A stretch of DNA of 22,176 nt. It comes from Phoronis ovalis. Lineage: Eukaryota; Phoronida; Phoronidae. Numbering within the stretch: position 1 is the stretch's first letter; the number at the start of each line of letters is the position of its first letter. The stretch spans positions 1 to 22,176 of the forward strand of contig JAOXYB010091386.1 of NCBI GenBank assembly GCA_028565635.1, given 5' to 3'. Position numbers and translations under genes: made by a program. Below are positions 10,301-17,660 of the stretch, piece after piece. A model generated the notes under the pieces. That model did no database searches. It was not told the DNA's origin and saw only the letters and a list, made by a program, of their open reading frames with translations.

Positions 10301-12837
10301 CATGTCTACAACCTAACAAAATAAAGCAATAATCACTTTATTGGCATAAAATTATATTTTTTTTCTTTTATGAATATGATATCACTGATGCCAAAGTTAT
10401 TAGAGAAATCACATCGACTTTCCTCAACATGTCTATACAGGGTGACACAAAATAATGTGAACGATTTTAAATTGAATTTTAACATTTAACAACTTTCTAC
10501 TTAATGTAATCTGAAACCGTATCAATTTGTTTGGAGAGCTTATTTGAAACAGTTTTTTAATAATTTTTTTGAGTAAGTACTAGCATGCACCTTTTATGTG
10601 GTTGATTTTGTCAGCTAAACAATGCAAAATAACATTAAAGGCAGCCTATGAGCAATATCCCCATGTCAAACAGAATTCAAGAACAAACGATGTGTTTGAT
10701 GTATCATCTTCTGAATCATATACCATGATATCCAGAAATGACTACATCTTGGTAATGCTGTTAACATCCAGTAAATTACTATAATGGCAATTCATTGCAT
10801 TTAGGAAAACGGAAAAATTTTGCAGCTTAAAAAATCATTTAGCTGCTGTGAATGACCAATACTCCATGTAGATATGCTTGCAGGGGAATTATGTATTTTT
10901 ATAATAATTTCCGGTTACTTGCTGTTATAGACAGATTATATTACATCTTTCTATTACATTCACATAGTTAAATGCATTTAATACATTTTCTAACTAAATC
11001 TTCCCATTAAAATAAAGGTTGTCTGAATAGCAGATTCAAAAATAGGTTTCAAATTGTGGCCAGGCTTTTACTTTATATTTCTGGTTTAATTTGAATTGCA
11101 GCAACAAAATTTTTTTTGTGGAAAACAACACGTCTTCTCATAATGCTTGGTAACACAAGTAAGTTTGCAAGTTGCAAAAGCATGAGTGTCAAGTTGAATA
11201 CTTTCACTTCAGAATTTAAGTATGTTACTAAACCACCATGCCTGGATCAATGAATTCCACTCCCAAATACGAGCGCATTCGTAAAAATAAACACTATTCA
11301 AGTTGTTATCATACCATTTTAATTAAATGCCTACTGTGATAATGTAAACTAAGACAATTACTTTACTTTGCTTATTTTATTATTTAAGTGAAAACAAAAT
11401 CATTCATATTATTTCATGACACCCTGTAGCTTTGTATCTTGATCTATTTTTTTCAGAGTCAACCACAAGAAATGACATAAAACAAAACTCAAAGGTCTAA
11501 TAGTAGACCACTAGACTTGTTACAGTCATAAAAGTGTTTAAATATATTAGCAGTTGACAGTGTGTTTGGCAATTTTATCATGTACCTGAAATTCATATCC
11601 AATACTTTGGCAATAGGCTTTTAACTGAGGATATATCTTTCTCATTAAAGTGTTCCTTTCAGCCTGAGTATCTACAAAATGAAATGGGCGATCATTCATC
11701 CTGAAGAGAATTCTATAATAACAACTAAAACTGATTAGTTCTTTTTGGAAAATGTTGCAATGTACGATATTAAATAAAAGAAATGCGCATCATAAACTGC
11801 TTATTTTTAAGTATGTGTAACACATTACAACATTAAAATGTAAACTGGTAGCATAAAATTAATTAGTTTTAATAAAATACGTACTAAAAATACTGATCAC
11901 TTTGTTTATTTTTTAGTTTGATATGGTAAATTATGCTCTGTTGCTACACAATGAGATAAAACTGATTCTACATGACTGCCTGCAATAATTTCCGAAAGTT
12001 CGCCCCTTTCCGACTGAAAGAATTACCCATAGAAAGGGCCATTTTTCGATAGTTCACACAGGGAGTAGCTACGGAAAACTCCGGTAAATCTTGTAGCATG
12101 TTAACAATAATTTAAGTTGCATAAATCTCACAAACATAGAAAACAATCAAACCTGTAAACGTTGAGCTAGTAAAAATCCTGACAATTTTAGCATTAGACG
12201 GGTACTGCATGTGAAGGGATCCCCACAACAAGCCCTTCTGGAGTGAAATGTTCCCATAACGTGGTGGATCAGGTGGAGCGACATCTGGAGACGGAATATC
12301 ATCAGGTGGAGTGACATCTGTTGGAGAAGTATCATCAGACTGCTTCGATTTGCTGTCACTCTCATTCCCATCACTATCTGAACAATCTCTTTTATTCTCA
12401 ATCTTATCGTCATCCGAACAATCATTGTTGCTGTTAATACTTTGGTCATTACTATCATTCCCATCGTCATCTGAACATTTACTGTTAACTTCAACAGTAT
12501 CAACATCATGAACTGAAGTATTGTCTTCGTCTGGAGACACAGGTGGTTCAACGGTGGAACGTGAAACCTTATCATCAGATAACTCCTTCTCATCAGAAAT
12601 CTGATTTTGAGCATCATCACTGACAATATTATCACTTTTGTTATGTTCTGATCTGTTTATGTTTTGTGTATGCTTTTGTTCTGTTTCAATTTTTTGTTGA
12701 CCTTGCATGTGCCCAGCCCTGTTTCCACTGTTAACACCATGTTGGTTACCAGGAGGATTTTGCGAGGTGGGTGTACGCATACCTTGTTGGATTTTCTGTT
12801 CAACATGCTGACTGCGCCTAGATGACCCTGAGCCCAT
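1293..12837 (-). CDS. NACHT/STAND NTPase with DUF4062-type domain (NWD1/NWD2/nephrocystin-3-like), 5' part, 14 exons
   Basis: A spliced gene; the exons are listed separately. The joined exons give 911 residues plus two bases of the next codon, with all junctions GT/AG and all phases consistent. Domains: MGSGSS start (G2, S6) fitting N-myristoylation; acidic disordered region about 66-190; DUF4062-type domain about 215-310 (IFTSSTFTDTQAERN, VVDMRWGVRDEA, GPNFITFLGQKYGYRP); helical linker 310-570; NACHT with Walker A GNPGSGKT at 578-585, Walker B LYVVIDSLDQL at 668-678 and a sensor-like LILSTIPG at 702-709; then the conserved block ending in VVMWYHRQFVEVARKRYLSDE. This order is the one I know from NWD1/NWD2-type and nephrocystin-3-related proteins: ATP-driven molecular switches that oligomerise through NACHT and sense ligands with C-terminal repeats. 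That repeat domain, WD40 or TPR, is outside the window, so the exact orthologue and function stay open. Family assignment is strong; a ciliary or immune role would be inference. Confidence 0.93.
1399..1847. other. Intron 1399-1847, nothing seen
   Basis: AT-rich intron with homopolymer tracts; no repeat or motif stood out. Confidence 0.7.
1848..1975 (-). CDS. Coding exon 13: EAELEDVLS-type region
   Basis: Residues 834-876 plus one base. SEGELEDVLSCDDDALNDVY followed by QYHTPPLRRLPPLLWVRMR. This is one of the best conserved blocks of the family (GLTEAELEDVLSLDDDVLNDVY in many relatives, from memory). Acceptor cattttcag, donor AGAG|GTATAA. Confidence 0.95.
2187..2362 (-). CDS. Coding exon 12: winged-helix region
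   Basis: Residues 776-833 plus two bases. It begins LALDESYRWKSYTVV, which continues LPLYLK of the exon before as in relatives. It then has INFLLDRVEKYHGQILVSRA and LGYITASKVGL. Acceptor tttattacag, donor AAG|GTAGGA. The ATG upstream of the acceptor at 2410 is not the real start of anything. Confidence 0.94.
2456..4535. repeat. Irregular tandem array in an intron, unit about 305-330 bases
   Basis: One landmark (cttcctagaaccacctttga) recurs near 2488, 2712, 3026, 3666, 3995 and 4300. A second module (heart: aacaaacatggc...ggccatattggaag) recurs eight times, near 2567, 2793, 3112, 3248, 3417, 3746, 4075 and 4379. Spacings of the first landmark are about 224, 314, 640, 329 and 305, so some units lack one module. 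Many copies also carry a spacer with TTGACCTACTTGTCAAGGTC and one with gtaccgaatatggagctgat. The array lies wholly inside the 2291-base intron between the exons at 4654-4821 and 2187-2362. Its minus-strand open frame (3987-4220) is a by-product. Confidence 0.9.
4654..4821 (-). CDS. Coding exon 11: NACHT-associated helices
   Basis: Residues 720-775. ESCILNVPELKDDDITEIIQ and then MEVLETACRVCSLPLYLK. The V-x-x-L-x-x-x-D-x-x-x-I-I pattern and the ending LPLYLK are the usual helical domain after the ATPase core. Acceptor atttttag, donor AAG|GTTAGA. The next intron is the largest in the gene that is fully inside the window. Confidence 0.93.
5081..5299 (-). CDS. Coding exon 10: NACHT Walker B and sensor strand
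   Basis: Residues 647-719. LYVVIDSLDQLSDADDGREM gives the Walker B acidic pair (Asp673, Asp676) after a hydrophobic strand, then W-LP and LILSTIPG, which matches the sensor strand (commonly LIVSTLP). Acceptor attttag, donor CAG|GTGAGT; phase 0 on both sides. The plus-strand ORF in this interval is a shadow. Confidence 0.96.
5523..5748 (-). CDS. Coding exon 9: NACHT Walker A
   Basis: Residues 571-646. LTVLVGNPGSGKTALMAKTL carries the P-loop with Lys584 and Thr585, which bind the ATP phosphates and magnesium. It is followed by RFVGTTGESGSIRQLLYSIC, a strand and helix conserved in the family. Acceptor tttttag, donor AAG|GTACTT; phase 0 out. Confidence 0.96.
5749..6133. other. Intron 5749-6133
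   Basis: AT-rich intron. Besides the 37-base duplication listed separately I see nothing in it; the plus-strand open frame reaching into it is a shadow of the Walker A exon. Confidence 0.7.
6017..6090. repeat. Two tandem copies of a 37-base unit
   Basis: aactaagttgttgaaatata followed by a C-run and cacata is repeated at 6054 with a few changes (ttgtagaaatatatcttccccc). It is a simple recent duplication in an intron. Confidence 0.8.
6134..6347 (-). CDS. Coding exon 8: helix before the P-loop
   Basis: Residues 500-570 plus two bases. EHSEYIERFSKDFHTTLRDM is followed by a long charged helix and a stretch containing HLQFAQTKCLNFQGRKNLLD. The latter is the family's F-x-G-R motif, where the segment just before NACHT contacts nucleotide in related STAND proteins. 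Acceptor tttattcag, donor ACAG|GTAAGT. Confidence 0.94.
6445..6535. repeat. Imperfect ATC/ATT trinucleotide microsatellite
   Basis: Runs of tcatcatcatctt and attattatcatcaa interrupted by other bases, inside the 235-base intron before the exon at 6134-6347. Interruptions suggest an old tract. Confidence 0.8.
6583..6677 (-). CDS. Coding exon 7: short linker exon
   Basis: Residues 468-499 plus one base: NEKVSKALPAENIKTYEVKW then NEEGINPKASK. It corresponds to the L-P-x-x-N-I-x-x-Y-x-V-x-W segment before the NACHT domain. Acceptor gttttgcag, donor AAAG|GTATAT. It is supported by phase continuity on both sides. Confidence 0.92.
6678..7593. other. Intron 6678-7593 carrying inserted repeats
   Basis: 916-base intron. 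It contains a loose 13-base inverted pair (GAAGCAGAC near 6790 against GTCTGCTTC near 6867) and the element at 7067-7502. The remainder is plain AT-rich sequence. Confidence 0.7.
7067..7502. mobile_element. Short inverted-repeat element with three related arms
   Basis: The left end CAGTAAGGTATCGAATAAGT matches the reverse complement of the right end (CAGTAAGGTATCGATAATGG). Just inside the left end the motif is repeated (tatcgaaaaagttggcactt), and its reverse complement appears again at about 7266-7287 (aagtgccaacttttcgatat). So there are two nested inverted pairs, 436 bases overall. Size and lack of a transposase make it a non-autonomous element. I found no target-site duplication. Open frames on both strands inside it (7044-7349, 7028-7294) are not genes. 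Confidence 0.7.
7594..7774 (-). CDS. Coding exon 6: linker ahead of NACHT
   Basis: Residues 408-467 plus two bases. VTEEEIFNGVLKAKDAKQHC is the conserved T-E-x-E-I-x-x-G-x-L element of the family, followed by FWFKRVITDIKKNM and an acidic DIGTGADEEAFNYLEQLK helix. Acceptor gattttcag, donor TTAAA|GTAAAC. Confidence 0.94.
7775..8752. other. Intron 7775-8752
   Basis: 978-base intron whose only notable content is the candidate alternative exon at 8222-8352 and a small palindrome within it (catagtg...cactatg). The rest is AT-rich. Confidence 0.65.
8222..8352 (-). CDS. Possible alternative last exon (43 codons plus stop)
   Basis: Downstream of a usable acceptor (cacatccag) the minus strand stays open for 43 codons in the phase left by the preceding exon. 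It reads GEASLSIRAPHELQQWN and onward to MELLHPDWLPKGIPKPHDYD, then TAG. Base composition is more exon-like than the AT-rich intron around it. A weak AATAAA lies on the minus strand about 150 bases further on (8070-8075). Using it would cut the protein off before the NACHT domain. The main transcript skips it cleanly, since the exon before and the exon after join in phase into the conserved YYWSVTEEEI. I do not recognise the peptide; it could equally be a remnant of inserted sequence. Confidence 0.22.
8753..8861 (-). CDS. Coding exon 5: helical linker
   Basis: Residues 372-407 plus one base: ARNEWWTIFESMQVALRQAA and then LSDKAERHKYYWS. The tryptophan pair and amphipathic helix match the linker between the N-terminal domain and NACHT in this family. 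Acceptor ctctttcag; donor TCAG|GTAAAA in phase 1, which joins in frame to the exon at 7594-7774 and, as an alternative, to the short ORF at 8222-8352. Confidence 0.92.
8862..9248. other. Intron 8862-9248, nothing seen
   Basis: The minus-strand open frame at 8931-9158 lacks splice support, has no family motif, and the two flanking exons join in phase without it. Confidence 0.7.
9249..9473 (-). CDS. Coding exon 4: end of DUF4062-type domain and start of linker
   Basis: Residues 297-371. It starts TFLGQKYGYRPFPPNIPADQ, the last conserved strand and loop of the domain. It then has a less conserved stretch with LLLTEWFQKDNNELPATYWL that in relatives varies in sequence but keeps the WF/Y-KD-N-PA-Y pattern. 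Acceptor gttttag, donor AAAG|GTGCCT. Confidence 0.95.
9474..10195. other. Intron 9474-10195, nothing seen
   Basis: AT-rich intron; no repeat pair, hairpin or open frame of note. Confidence 0.7.
10196..10312 (-). CDS. Coding exon 3: DUF4062-type domain core
   Basis: Residues 258-296: VVDMRWGVRDEATEDH followed by LCMRELTECQRLSTGPNFI. The VVDMRWGVRDE stretch is the most recognisable signature of this protein family and fixes the gene's identity. Acceptor ttgttag, donor ATT|GTAAGA; both ends phase 0. Confidence 0.96.
10438..11426. mobile_element. Decayed or non-autonomous Tc1/mariner-type element
   Basis: The left end CAGGGTGACACAAAATAATG and the reverse complement of the right end CAGGGTGTCATGAAATAATA match over about 30 bases. 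TA flanks each side (10436-10437 and 11427-11428), the target duplication of the Tc1/mariner superfamily. CAGGGTGTC-type ends flanked by TA are common in that group. At 989 bases it could once have held most of a transposase, but I read no transposase motif and only a 62-codon frame (10596-10784). It sits in the intron between the exons at 11586-11671 and 10196-10312. Confidence 0.75.
11586..11671 (-). CDS. Coding exon 2: DUF4062-type domain, first helix
   Basis: Residues 229-257. It enters with the split Asp codon and reads DTQAERNTLMRKIYPQLKAY and onward to YEFQ. This completes the SSTFxDTxxERNxLMxxxYPxLK motif typical of the N-terminal domain in this family. Acceptor attttgtag, donor CAG|GTACA; phase 0 out. 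Confidence 0.95.
11672..12152. other. First coding intron, nothing seen
   Basis: 481 bases between coding exons 1 and 2; AT-rich, no repeat or motif noted. Confidence 0.7.
12153..12837 (-). CDS. Coding exon 1: start, acidic linker, beginning of DUF4062-type domain
   Basis: Residues 1-228 plus one base. The ATG is the first in the exon and follows an in-frame stop (TAG) in the short leader. MGSGSSRR fits the N-myristoyl transferase consensus (Gly2, small residue at 6, basic after it). Residues 20-65 are Q/N/H-rich. Residues 66-172 are dominated by S, D, E and N, with three similar blocks beginning at Cys121, Cys140 and Cys152 (CSDDDG, CSDDDK, CSDSDG). Residues 174-190 hold an 11-residue repeat (DVTPPDDIPSP then DVAPPD). 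From PPRYGNISL onward the sequence turns folded-looking and ends in IFTSSTFT at the donor ACAG|GTTTGA. The reverse-frame ORFs over the acidic stretch are artefacts of its composition. Confidence 0.93.
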
Positions 12838-12862
12838 GTTTTACTATCTACTCAAAGTATAT
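12838..12862 (-). other. 5' UTR remainder and acceptor of a leader intron
   Basis: Just before the ATG the minus strand reads a T-rich tract ending cgttttttag, followed by 25 bases of leader with in-frame stop codons. This is a good 3' splice site, so the first transcribed exon should be non-coding and lie at higher coordinates. I could not locate that exon or the promoter with any confidence. Confidence 0.6.
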
Positions 12863-14385
12863 CTAAAAAACGTAAATATAAAGGGAATTAGATTAATTAT
12901 ACATTTTCCTAACATCTTACTACAGTGTGTCTACAAATCTTGAATCTAAAGCAATTGGAGCACTTTACAATGATATTTTGTGGTTCGATCAATTGTTACC
13001 ATATAACAATTATGTCTGTGCTATTTTTGGAATTAAGCAGAACTGATGAACAGAAGCAATTATTGACCCAATAATGGATTGTACAGTTATATCTAAAATA
13101 TCACTACTGATATCAATACAGTAATTTGATCGCCATAGTGACTGAAGCAAGAAATAAAAGTCTCATATTAATTTAAAATAAAATGTTACTCAAGACAAAT
13201 CAACTGAAACTTGGTCATTGTAGATAGTTGACTGTTTACAACAGTACTGTGCGTGCCAAATTCTATAGTCTATATATGTGATGTCACACTCAGTCTTCTT
13301 CAACAGTTTCATGTATTCTAATGATCCAGACATAAAATATAATAAAATAAAACAATATTCCCCTAAATCAATCTCCTATCGAGTAAAAATAATGAGTGTA
13401 CATTTGTGTGGCATTCATGTAAAATCTTAATATGAAAATGTTGACATAAAATTGTAAACAAAAGTCACATCTTGTATAAAATATACAGTCATGTCTTGAG
13501 TATGTGCCACACTGGTGGAGTAAACCCAAAACTTTTAGCTGTTATAGCGGCAGTTAATTATAACTAAATACAATTTTTTGCAAATGTAGTGGACCCATGC
13601 ACCTGCATATTGTTGAGTTTGAAGCTTAATTACTATCGTTTGCAACGTAATGCGACCTTGTGGTATAATGGTGTTCTGTTTGTGACATCACACTTTATAA
13701 TGAAGACATTAGTTATACAGCAAAGGCATTGACAGGATTAGCTTAAACCGCAACGGGAACATTCCCTTGAGTGTGTGACAAGCCAAGCAAATTTTAGACT
13801 ATAATCATTAATCATTATGTTATTAATGAAAGTTTACAGTATATTGGCTGCATCAGGATGTTTTGTTCAGCGATCCTAGCTACCATTCCACGTGCCATTA
13901 TAATCTATATCTAGATGTAATGGGTACTGGAATAATTAAATTGTTACTTTAAACGGATGTTGTTAGTTTAAGGGATGTTACTTCACACGCATGCTGCCAA
14001 TGATTGGCATTTTGGCAGAATTTTCATAAACAATGTTTGAATTTAAATATAAGACATAATTTTGAAAAAATAATAGCTTTGCACCTACATTTATTTGTCC
14101 TTAACCAAACAAAAATCAGATCCTTATAAATATATTATTTACTAATCCAATTCGGTATCTAGACTTGTATTAATTAATAAAAATGTAATTGACAGACAGG
14201 TAAAAATGCAAGCAATAGTAGTATATATATCCTTCTTGACAAATTTTGGGCAGTTCAAAAGGAAAAGATAACATTATAACAAATTATAAAGTATATATTT
14301 TTGAAAAGGTATACTATCCTGAAAGTTCAGGTTTATTTTTTCAGCCAAATCAGTATAATCTGTGCTATGCTCTTTGGGTTTGTTT
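12863..14385. other. Leader intron or upstream region of the NACHT gene
   Basis: AT-rich with no credible open frame. TGTGATGTCACA-like palindromes occur near 13278 (tgtgatgtcacac) and in inverted form near 13682 (gtgacatcacac). These resemble weak CRE/bZIP sites but may only be the arms of an old inverted element. I cannot place a promoter or first exon. Confidence 0.4.
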
Positions 14386-14640
14386 TTTGCTCATATGTAA
14401 TCACAGAAAGGGGTGTTTTAGAGGTGTGACAATTTTCTGGGCTGTCTCTACAGATCAGTACAATTAACTGGTTTTTTTTTCATTTTGCCACTTGACCGTA
14501 CAAGGGACTTTTTGTTAACAAATTCTTTTAACAGTTCACAACGAATGTGTAACTTTGGAGGTTACGTGTCACTCATAAGGCTTTTTGAAAAAGCCATGTT
14601 GGAACATGGGAACTCACTTAAATTCGGCCTACCCCATAGG
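14386..14640. mobile_element. Worn relative of the elements at 15004 and 18348
   Basis: agaaaggggtgttttagagg and the end aagccatgttggaacatggg match the same positions of the two better copies, while the middle and the G-rich outer ends have decayed. The two short plus-strand open frames here (14246-14467, 14485-14709) are chance frames in this copy. Confidence 0.65.
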
Positions 14641-14874
14641 GACCTATATAGCTCCACTGACCTATATACTTCTACTTCTAATATATTATTCTATTCTATT
14701 TACAATTAGTAATAATAGAAATTATACATTGTGCAAGGTATGGCACAGATAAAATGTGCACAGCATAGATTGATATAGTGACAATATCTTTGTGCTCTTG
14801 TTTTTAGACAAATATATATACATGTATCTACCTTGATTTTCAAATCTTCAAAGTTTGCAGGTATGCACATATTA

Positions 14875-15003
14875 GGCACCAGCCTATGGGTTGCCAGGTA
14901 TTCCCACAGTACATTATGAACACAACACTTCCTTTAAATCTATTAAATAGCGATAAAATTACACCCACTCGAATCTATTGATTACCTCGCCTCTCCTATA
15001 GCT
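14875..15003. repeat. Dispersed ~130-150-base repeat, copy 1
   Basis: Shares ggtattc..cagtacat..atg.acacaac with 18845-18875 and a 26-base near-identical core (aattacacccactcgaatct then attgat, 14957-14982) with 18783-18808. It lies directly left of an element with CCCGGGGGG ends. Confidence 0.75.
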
Positions 15004-15320
15004 CCCGGGGGGGGGCCAGTCAATATGAAAGTGGGTACGCATGTTCCAACAAAATATCACGTGAAAGGGTAAAATGTTTTTCAAACCGCCCGCGCGTTAC
15101 ACGTTTAGGGTCTGTTTTTTGGCTAAAATCATGAAAAGGGGTGGTTTTTTGGAGGTGACACTTCATTAGGGGTGCTATTTCCCAAAAATCACTTCCTTAG
15201 GGGTATATTTTTTCAAAAAACTCACTTCTTTAGGTGTGTATTTTTTGCAGAATTTCACTTCGTTAGGGGCTTTTTTGAAAAGCGATGTTGGAACATGGGT
15301 ACCCACTTTCATATTGACTA
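15004..15320 (+). mobile_element. G-rich-ended inverted-repeat element, copy A (right end truncated)
   Basis: It begins CCCGGGGGGGGG and then caatatgaaagtgggtacgc; its far end is the reverse complement (gttggaacatgggtacccac..catattgac). The closing C-rich tract is missing. The interior is four or so copies of a ~35-base motif, cttccttaggggtatatttt with small changes. It is about 80 percent alike to copy B by eye. No coding capacity. Confidence 0.85.
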
Positions 15321-15676
15321 CTCTGAATAAAAAACTAATAGTATAAAAAAATCATTTTAGACTTATGCAAGTCTACTGAATAGATTCCGAGAGCGCAGGC
15401 ATCGAAAGACCGCAGATTTCACAAGAATAAAAGTATTTAAATTGTCAAATTTAGGATAATTTTTTATATCCTATATTTGAAAAATAAAAATATTTGTCCC
15501 TTGCCAAACGTTGTTACCAAAGAGAAAGCTGATTGCTTTTTCTATAATTACATACATGTCATATCTTATTAATTTGAAACAATTTATGTGATAAAATTAA
15601 ACTTTATATTTATAAACCTCATAAACGTCATATTATGCTTATTCAAGCCTATGCATACATATCCTGAGATCCCGGA

Positions 15677-16100
15677 GGAACACTAAGATATAAAGTGGAC
15701 ACGCATGCTCGTGAATGATCTGTATAAAGACTGTACACATCTGGTACAGGGGTGCCAAAAAGCACCCCTAAACAAGACCACCTGCAAAAATGGTACACTA
15801 TCCAAGACTAAAATTTTTCGACAAGCAAAAACAAAACGGATTATTTTTTTCTGCCTTAAGCCACATCTAAATCCGCCAGCACGAATTTCCCCATTCTCTA
15901 ACAAAAAACAAGACTCATCACCAAAATTGACCCTAAGCAACACCAAGACGAAAAAACTAACCCTTTTGCTCAAGACTACTAGTTTTCATACTCTAAACGC
16001 GTAATGTACGTTACGTGCTTAAACCTCAAAAAGACACCCTTCATTTTTCATGCCATTATGGTAATGAGCATGCGTTACCATTTATAAATCTAAGTGTCCC
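15677..16100. mobile_element. 424-base element with ~35-base terminal inverted repeats
   Basis: Left end GGAACACTAAGATATAAAGT...ACGCATGCTC (15677-15710) pairs with right end gagcatgcgt...taagtgtccc (16066-16100). The inner part of this terminal repeat (ATATAAAGTGGACACGCATGCTC in pieces) resembles the terminal repeat of copies A and B (ATATGAAAGTGGGTACGCAT). The interior is poor in T and in stops, which creates long open frames on both strands (15683-15973, 15705-16004) that I do not regard as genes. No clear target duplication. Confidence 0.75.
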
Positions 16101-16804
16101 AGTCTGCGATATGTTATATCAAACGTATTTATAAATTTACGAAAGATTACACTTTTTGGGTTGTCATTTCAGGTTATTCAATATACTATAAAATGTTTGA
16201 GGTCATCAGATGTGTTGGGTGCGAACAAATCTAGCTAACCTTTTGAAATGACAGAAATTTTTTTTTTAAACTTGTGTTAGGTGCGGATGCGGCGTGTGAT
16301 TTCCCGTCGCAGTCTTGCATAGTCCGCGACACATGTTTTATTCTAAAAACACTACAAACGCACCACACCCTTTTGAAAAAATGTGTTAAGGCCCTGATGT
16401 CGTTCCAAATATATTATGATGTATATTACTGACATTAGGAGACAACGCGTTGCCACTAAAAGTTCATAAGGTCTTCAAAATATTTTTTATTTGGAATAAA
16501 CTGGTATTTGGTTATCATTTTGACATTTATAACAATGTCCTTGCGATGAACTGCAAATGTGATTAATAATATAATTGTATGTTCCTCTCCTTCCCTTTTT
16601 TTCACATATCATTAACCACCAAGCTTTTTTTTCCTATCGCTCCTTAAAATACACTATATCTGTTCATTGGAAATGTGCAGAAGTTTAATGTTTTACCGCA
16701 TGTGATGCTTTATGGACAGGTAGCTTCTAGTATAGTATTACACAATTTCAAAATCATTTTTTAATATTTCTTTTTAAAATGCGTTTCTTTAAGATTATAC
16801 ACAC
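16101..16804. other. No feature seen
   Basis: AT-rich intergenic sequence without a recognisable repeat, hairpin or open frame. Confidence 0.6.
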
Positions 16805-16900
16805 TCTGAGTAAACCGACATTCATGCAATATCCGCACCCGTTTCTTCGTGGAACATATATCAGACATGGGTACGGATACTGAAGGTCGGTTTACTCAGA
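16805..16900. repeat. 96-base inverted repeat
   Basis: CTGAGTAAACCGAC (from 16806) and GTCGGTTTACTCAG (to 16899) are perfect complements, extended by one pair outside. After a small bulge a second stem follows (ATCCGCACCC against gggtacggat). It may be a miniature inverted-repeat element or the template of a stable RNA hairpin. Confidence 0.8.
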
Positions 16901-17521
16901 ATGGATTAGATATAACTGGATACCTTATGACATGTTAACATTTGTTATTTCATTTGTAGAATTCCTAACAATTACTTTTTAAACAGCAACAATGTTTAAA
17001 ATACCCTGGGTTTGACAATTTCTTTTCCACAAAATTGATCACAAATATTTTAGAATCACTTTCAGACCTGCATCGCAAGGTTATCAATCCTTTACTTAAT
17101 ATGTCAATGTAACCTTTGTCCTGCCGTGCTATATATAACTTGCCAAAATAAAGAGAAAACAATATATTATTATAATAGATGATATTAAGCAGAATACAGC
17201 ATAACAATTTTGCACCTTTCTTGGATCAGACAAACCGTAGATATACTGCTGTCATCTCGCAGAAAGTGGTGAGGGTTTTTTTAGCGCTTTATTTTTTTGT
17301 AAGTTTTATTTTGTTTTTATACAAATTGAGGGTATCATGTTTGAAAGAAAATAAAATGTGAATTGCGGATATCATAACTACTGGTCTGCTTCCATCTAGC
17401 CAATTTTCAGCTGCATTTCTCATTTTGAAAGTTTGTTAAATGTATGTAAAGCTTTTTAAACAAATGTACTTTCTATATAATGTATAAAGTGGAGTCAAAC
17501 AACTGTCATACAAAACGGAAT
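16901..17521. other. No feature seen
   Basis: AT-rich sequence. Short open frames on both strands (16965-17207, 17179-17361) have no motif, and their residues follow base composition. Confidence 0.6.
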
Positions 17522-17660
17522 GCCCACTTCAAAGCACTGACAAAGTTTAGGCATGATCCGGCATGATCAGTGTTTGCTCACTTCTAAGAATTGATAAAGG
17601 TTAGGCATGGCCAGGGTTTGCCTCTTCTAAGCATTGACAACGTTAGGCATGATTCATGTC
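17522..17660. repeat. Three tandem diverged copies of a 44-54-base unit
   Basis: Units start at 17522, 17576 and 17620, each reading gc(c/t)cacttctaagcattga then caaagttaggcatgat and gtttg. The first unit has an extra ggcatgatc. An old minisatellite. Confidence 0.85.

Noticed and set aside
10596-10784. 62-codon frame inside the Tc1/mariner-type element, tested as a transposase remnant
   Set aside because: No helix-turn-helix or DD(E/D) catalytic motif could be read.
12311-12511. Serine/leucine-rich plus-strand frame opposite the acidic linker
   Set aside because: Mirror image of Asp/Ser codons in the real exon.
13043-13070. CTGATGA, the core of a hammerhead ribozyme; also at 17867
   Set aside because: Neither is followed by a short stem and GAAA at the needed distance, and no closing helix was found.
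15683-16004. Two ~97-codon frames on opposite strands
   Set aside because: Both lie within the element at 15677-16100, whose skewed base composition avoids stops; no protein motif.
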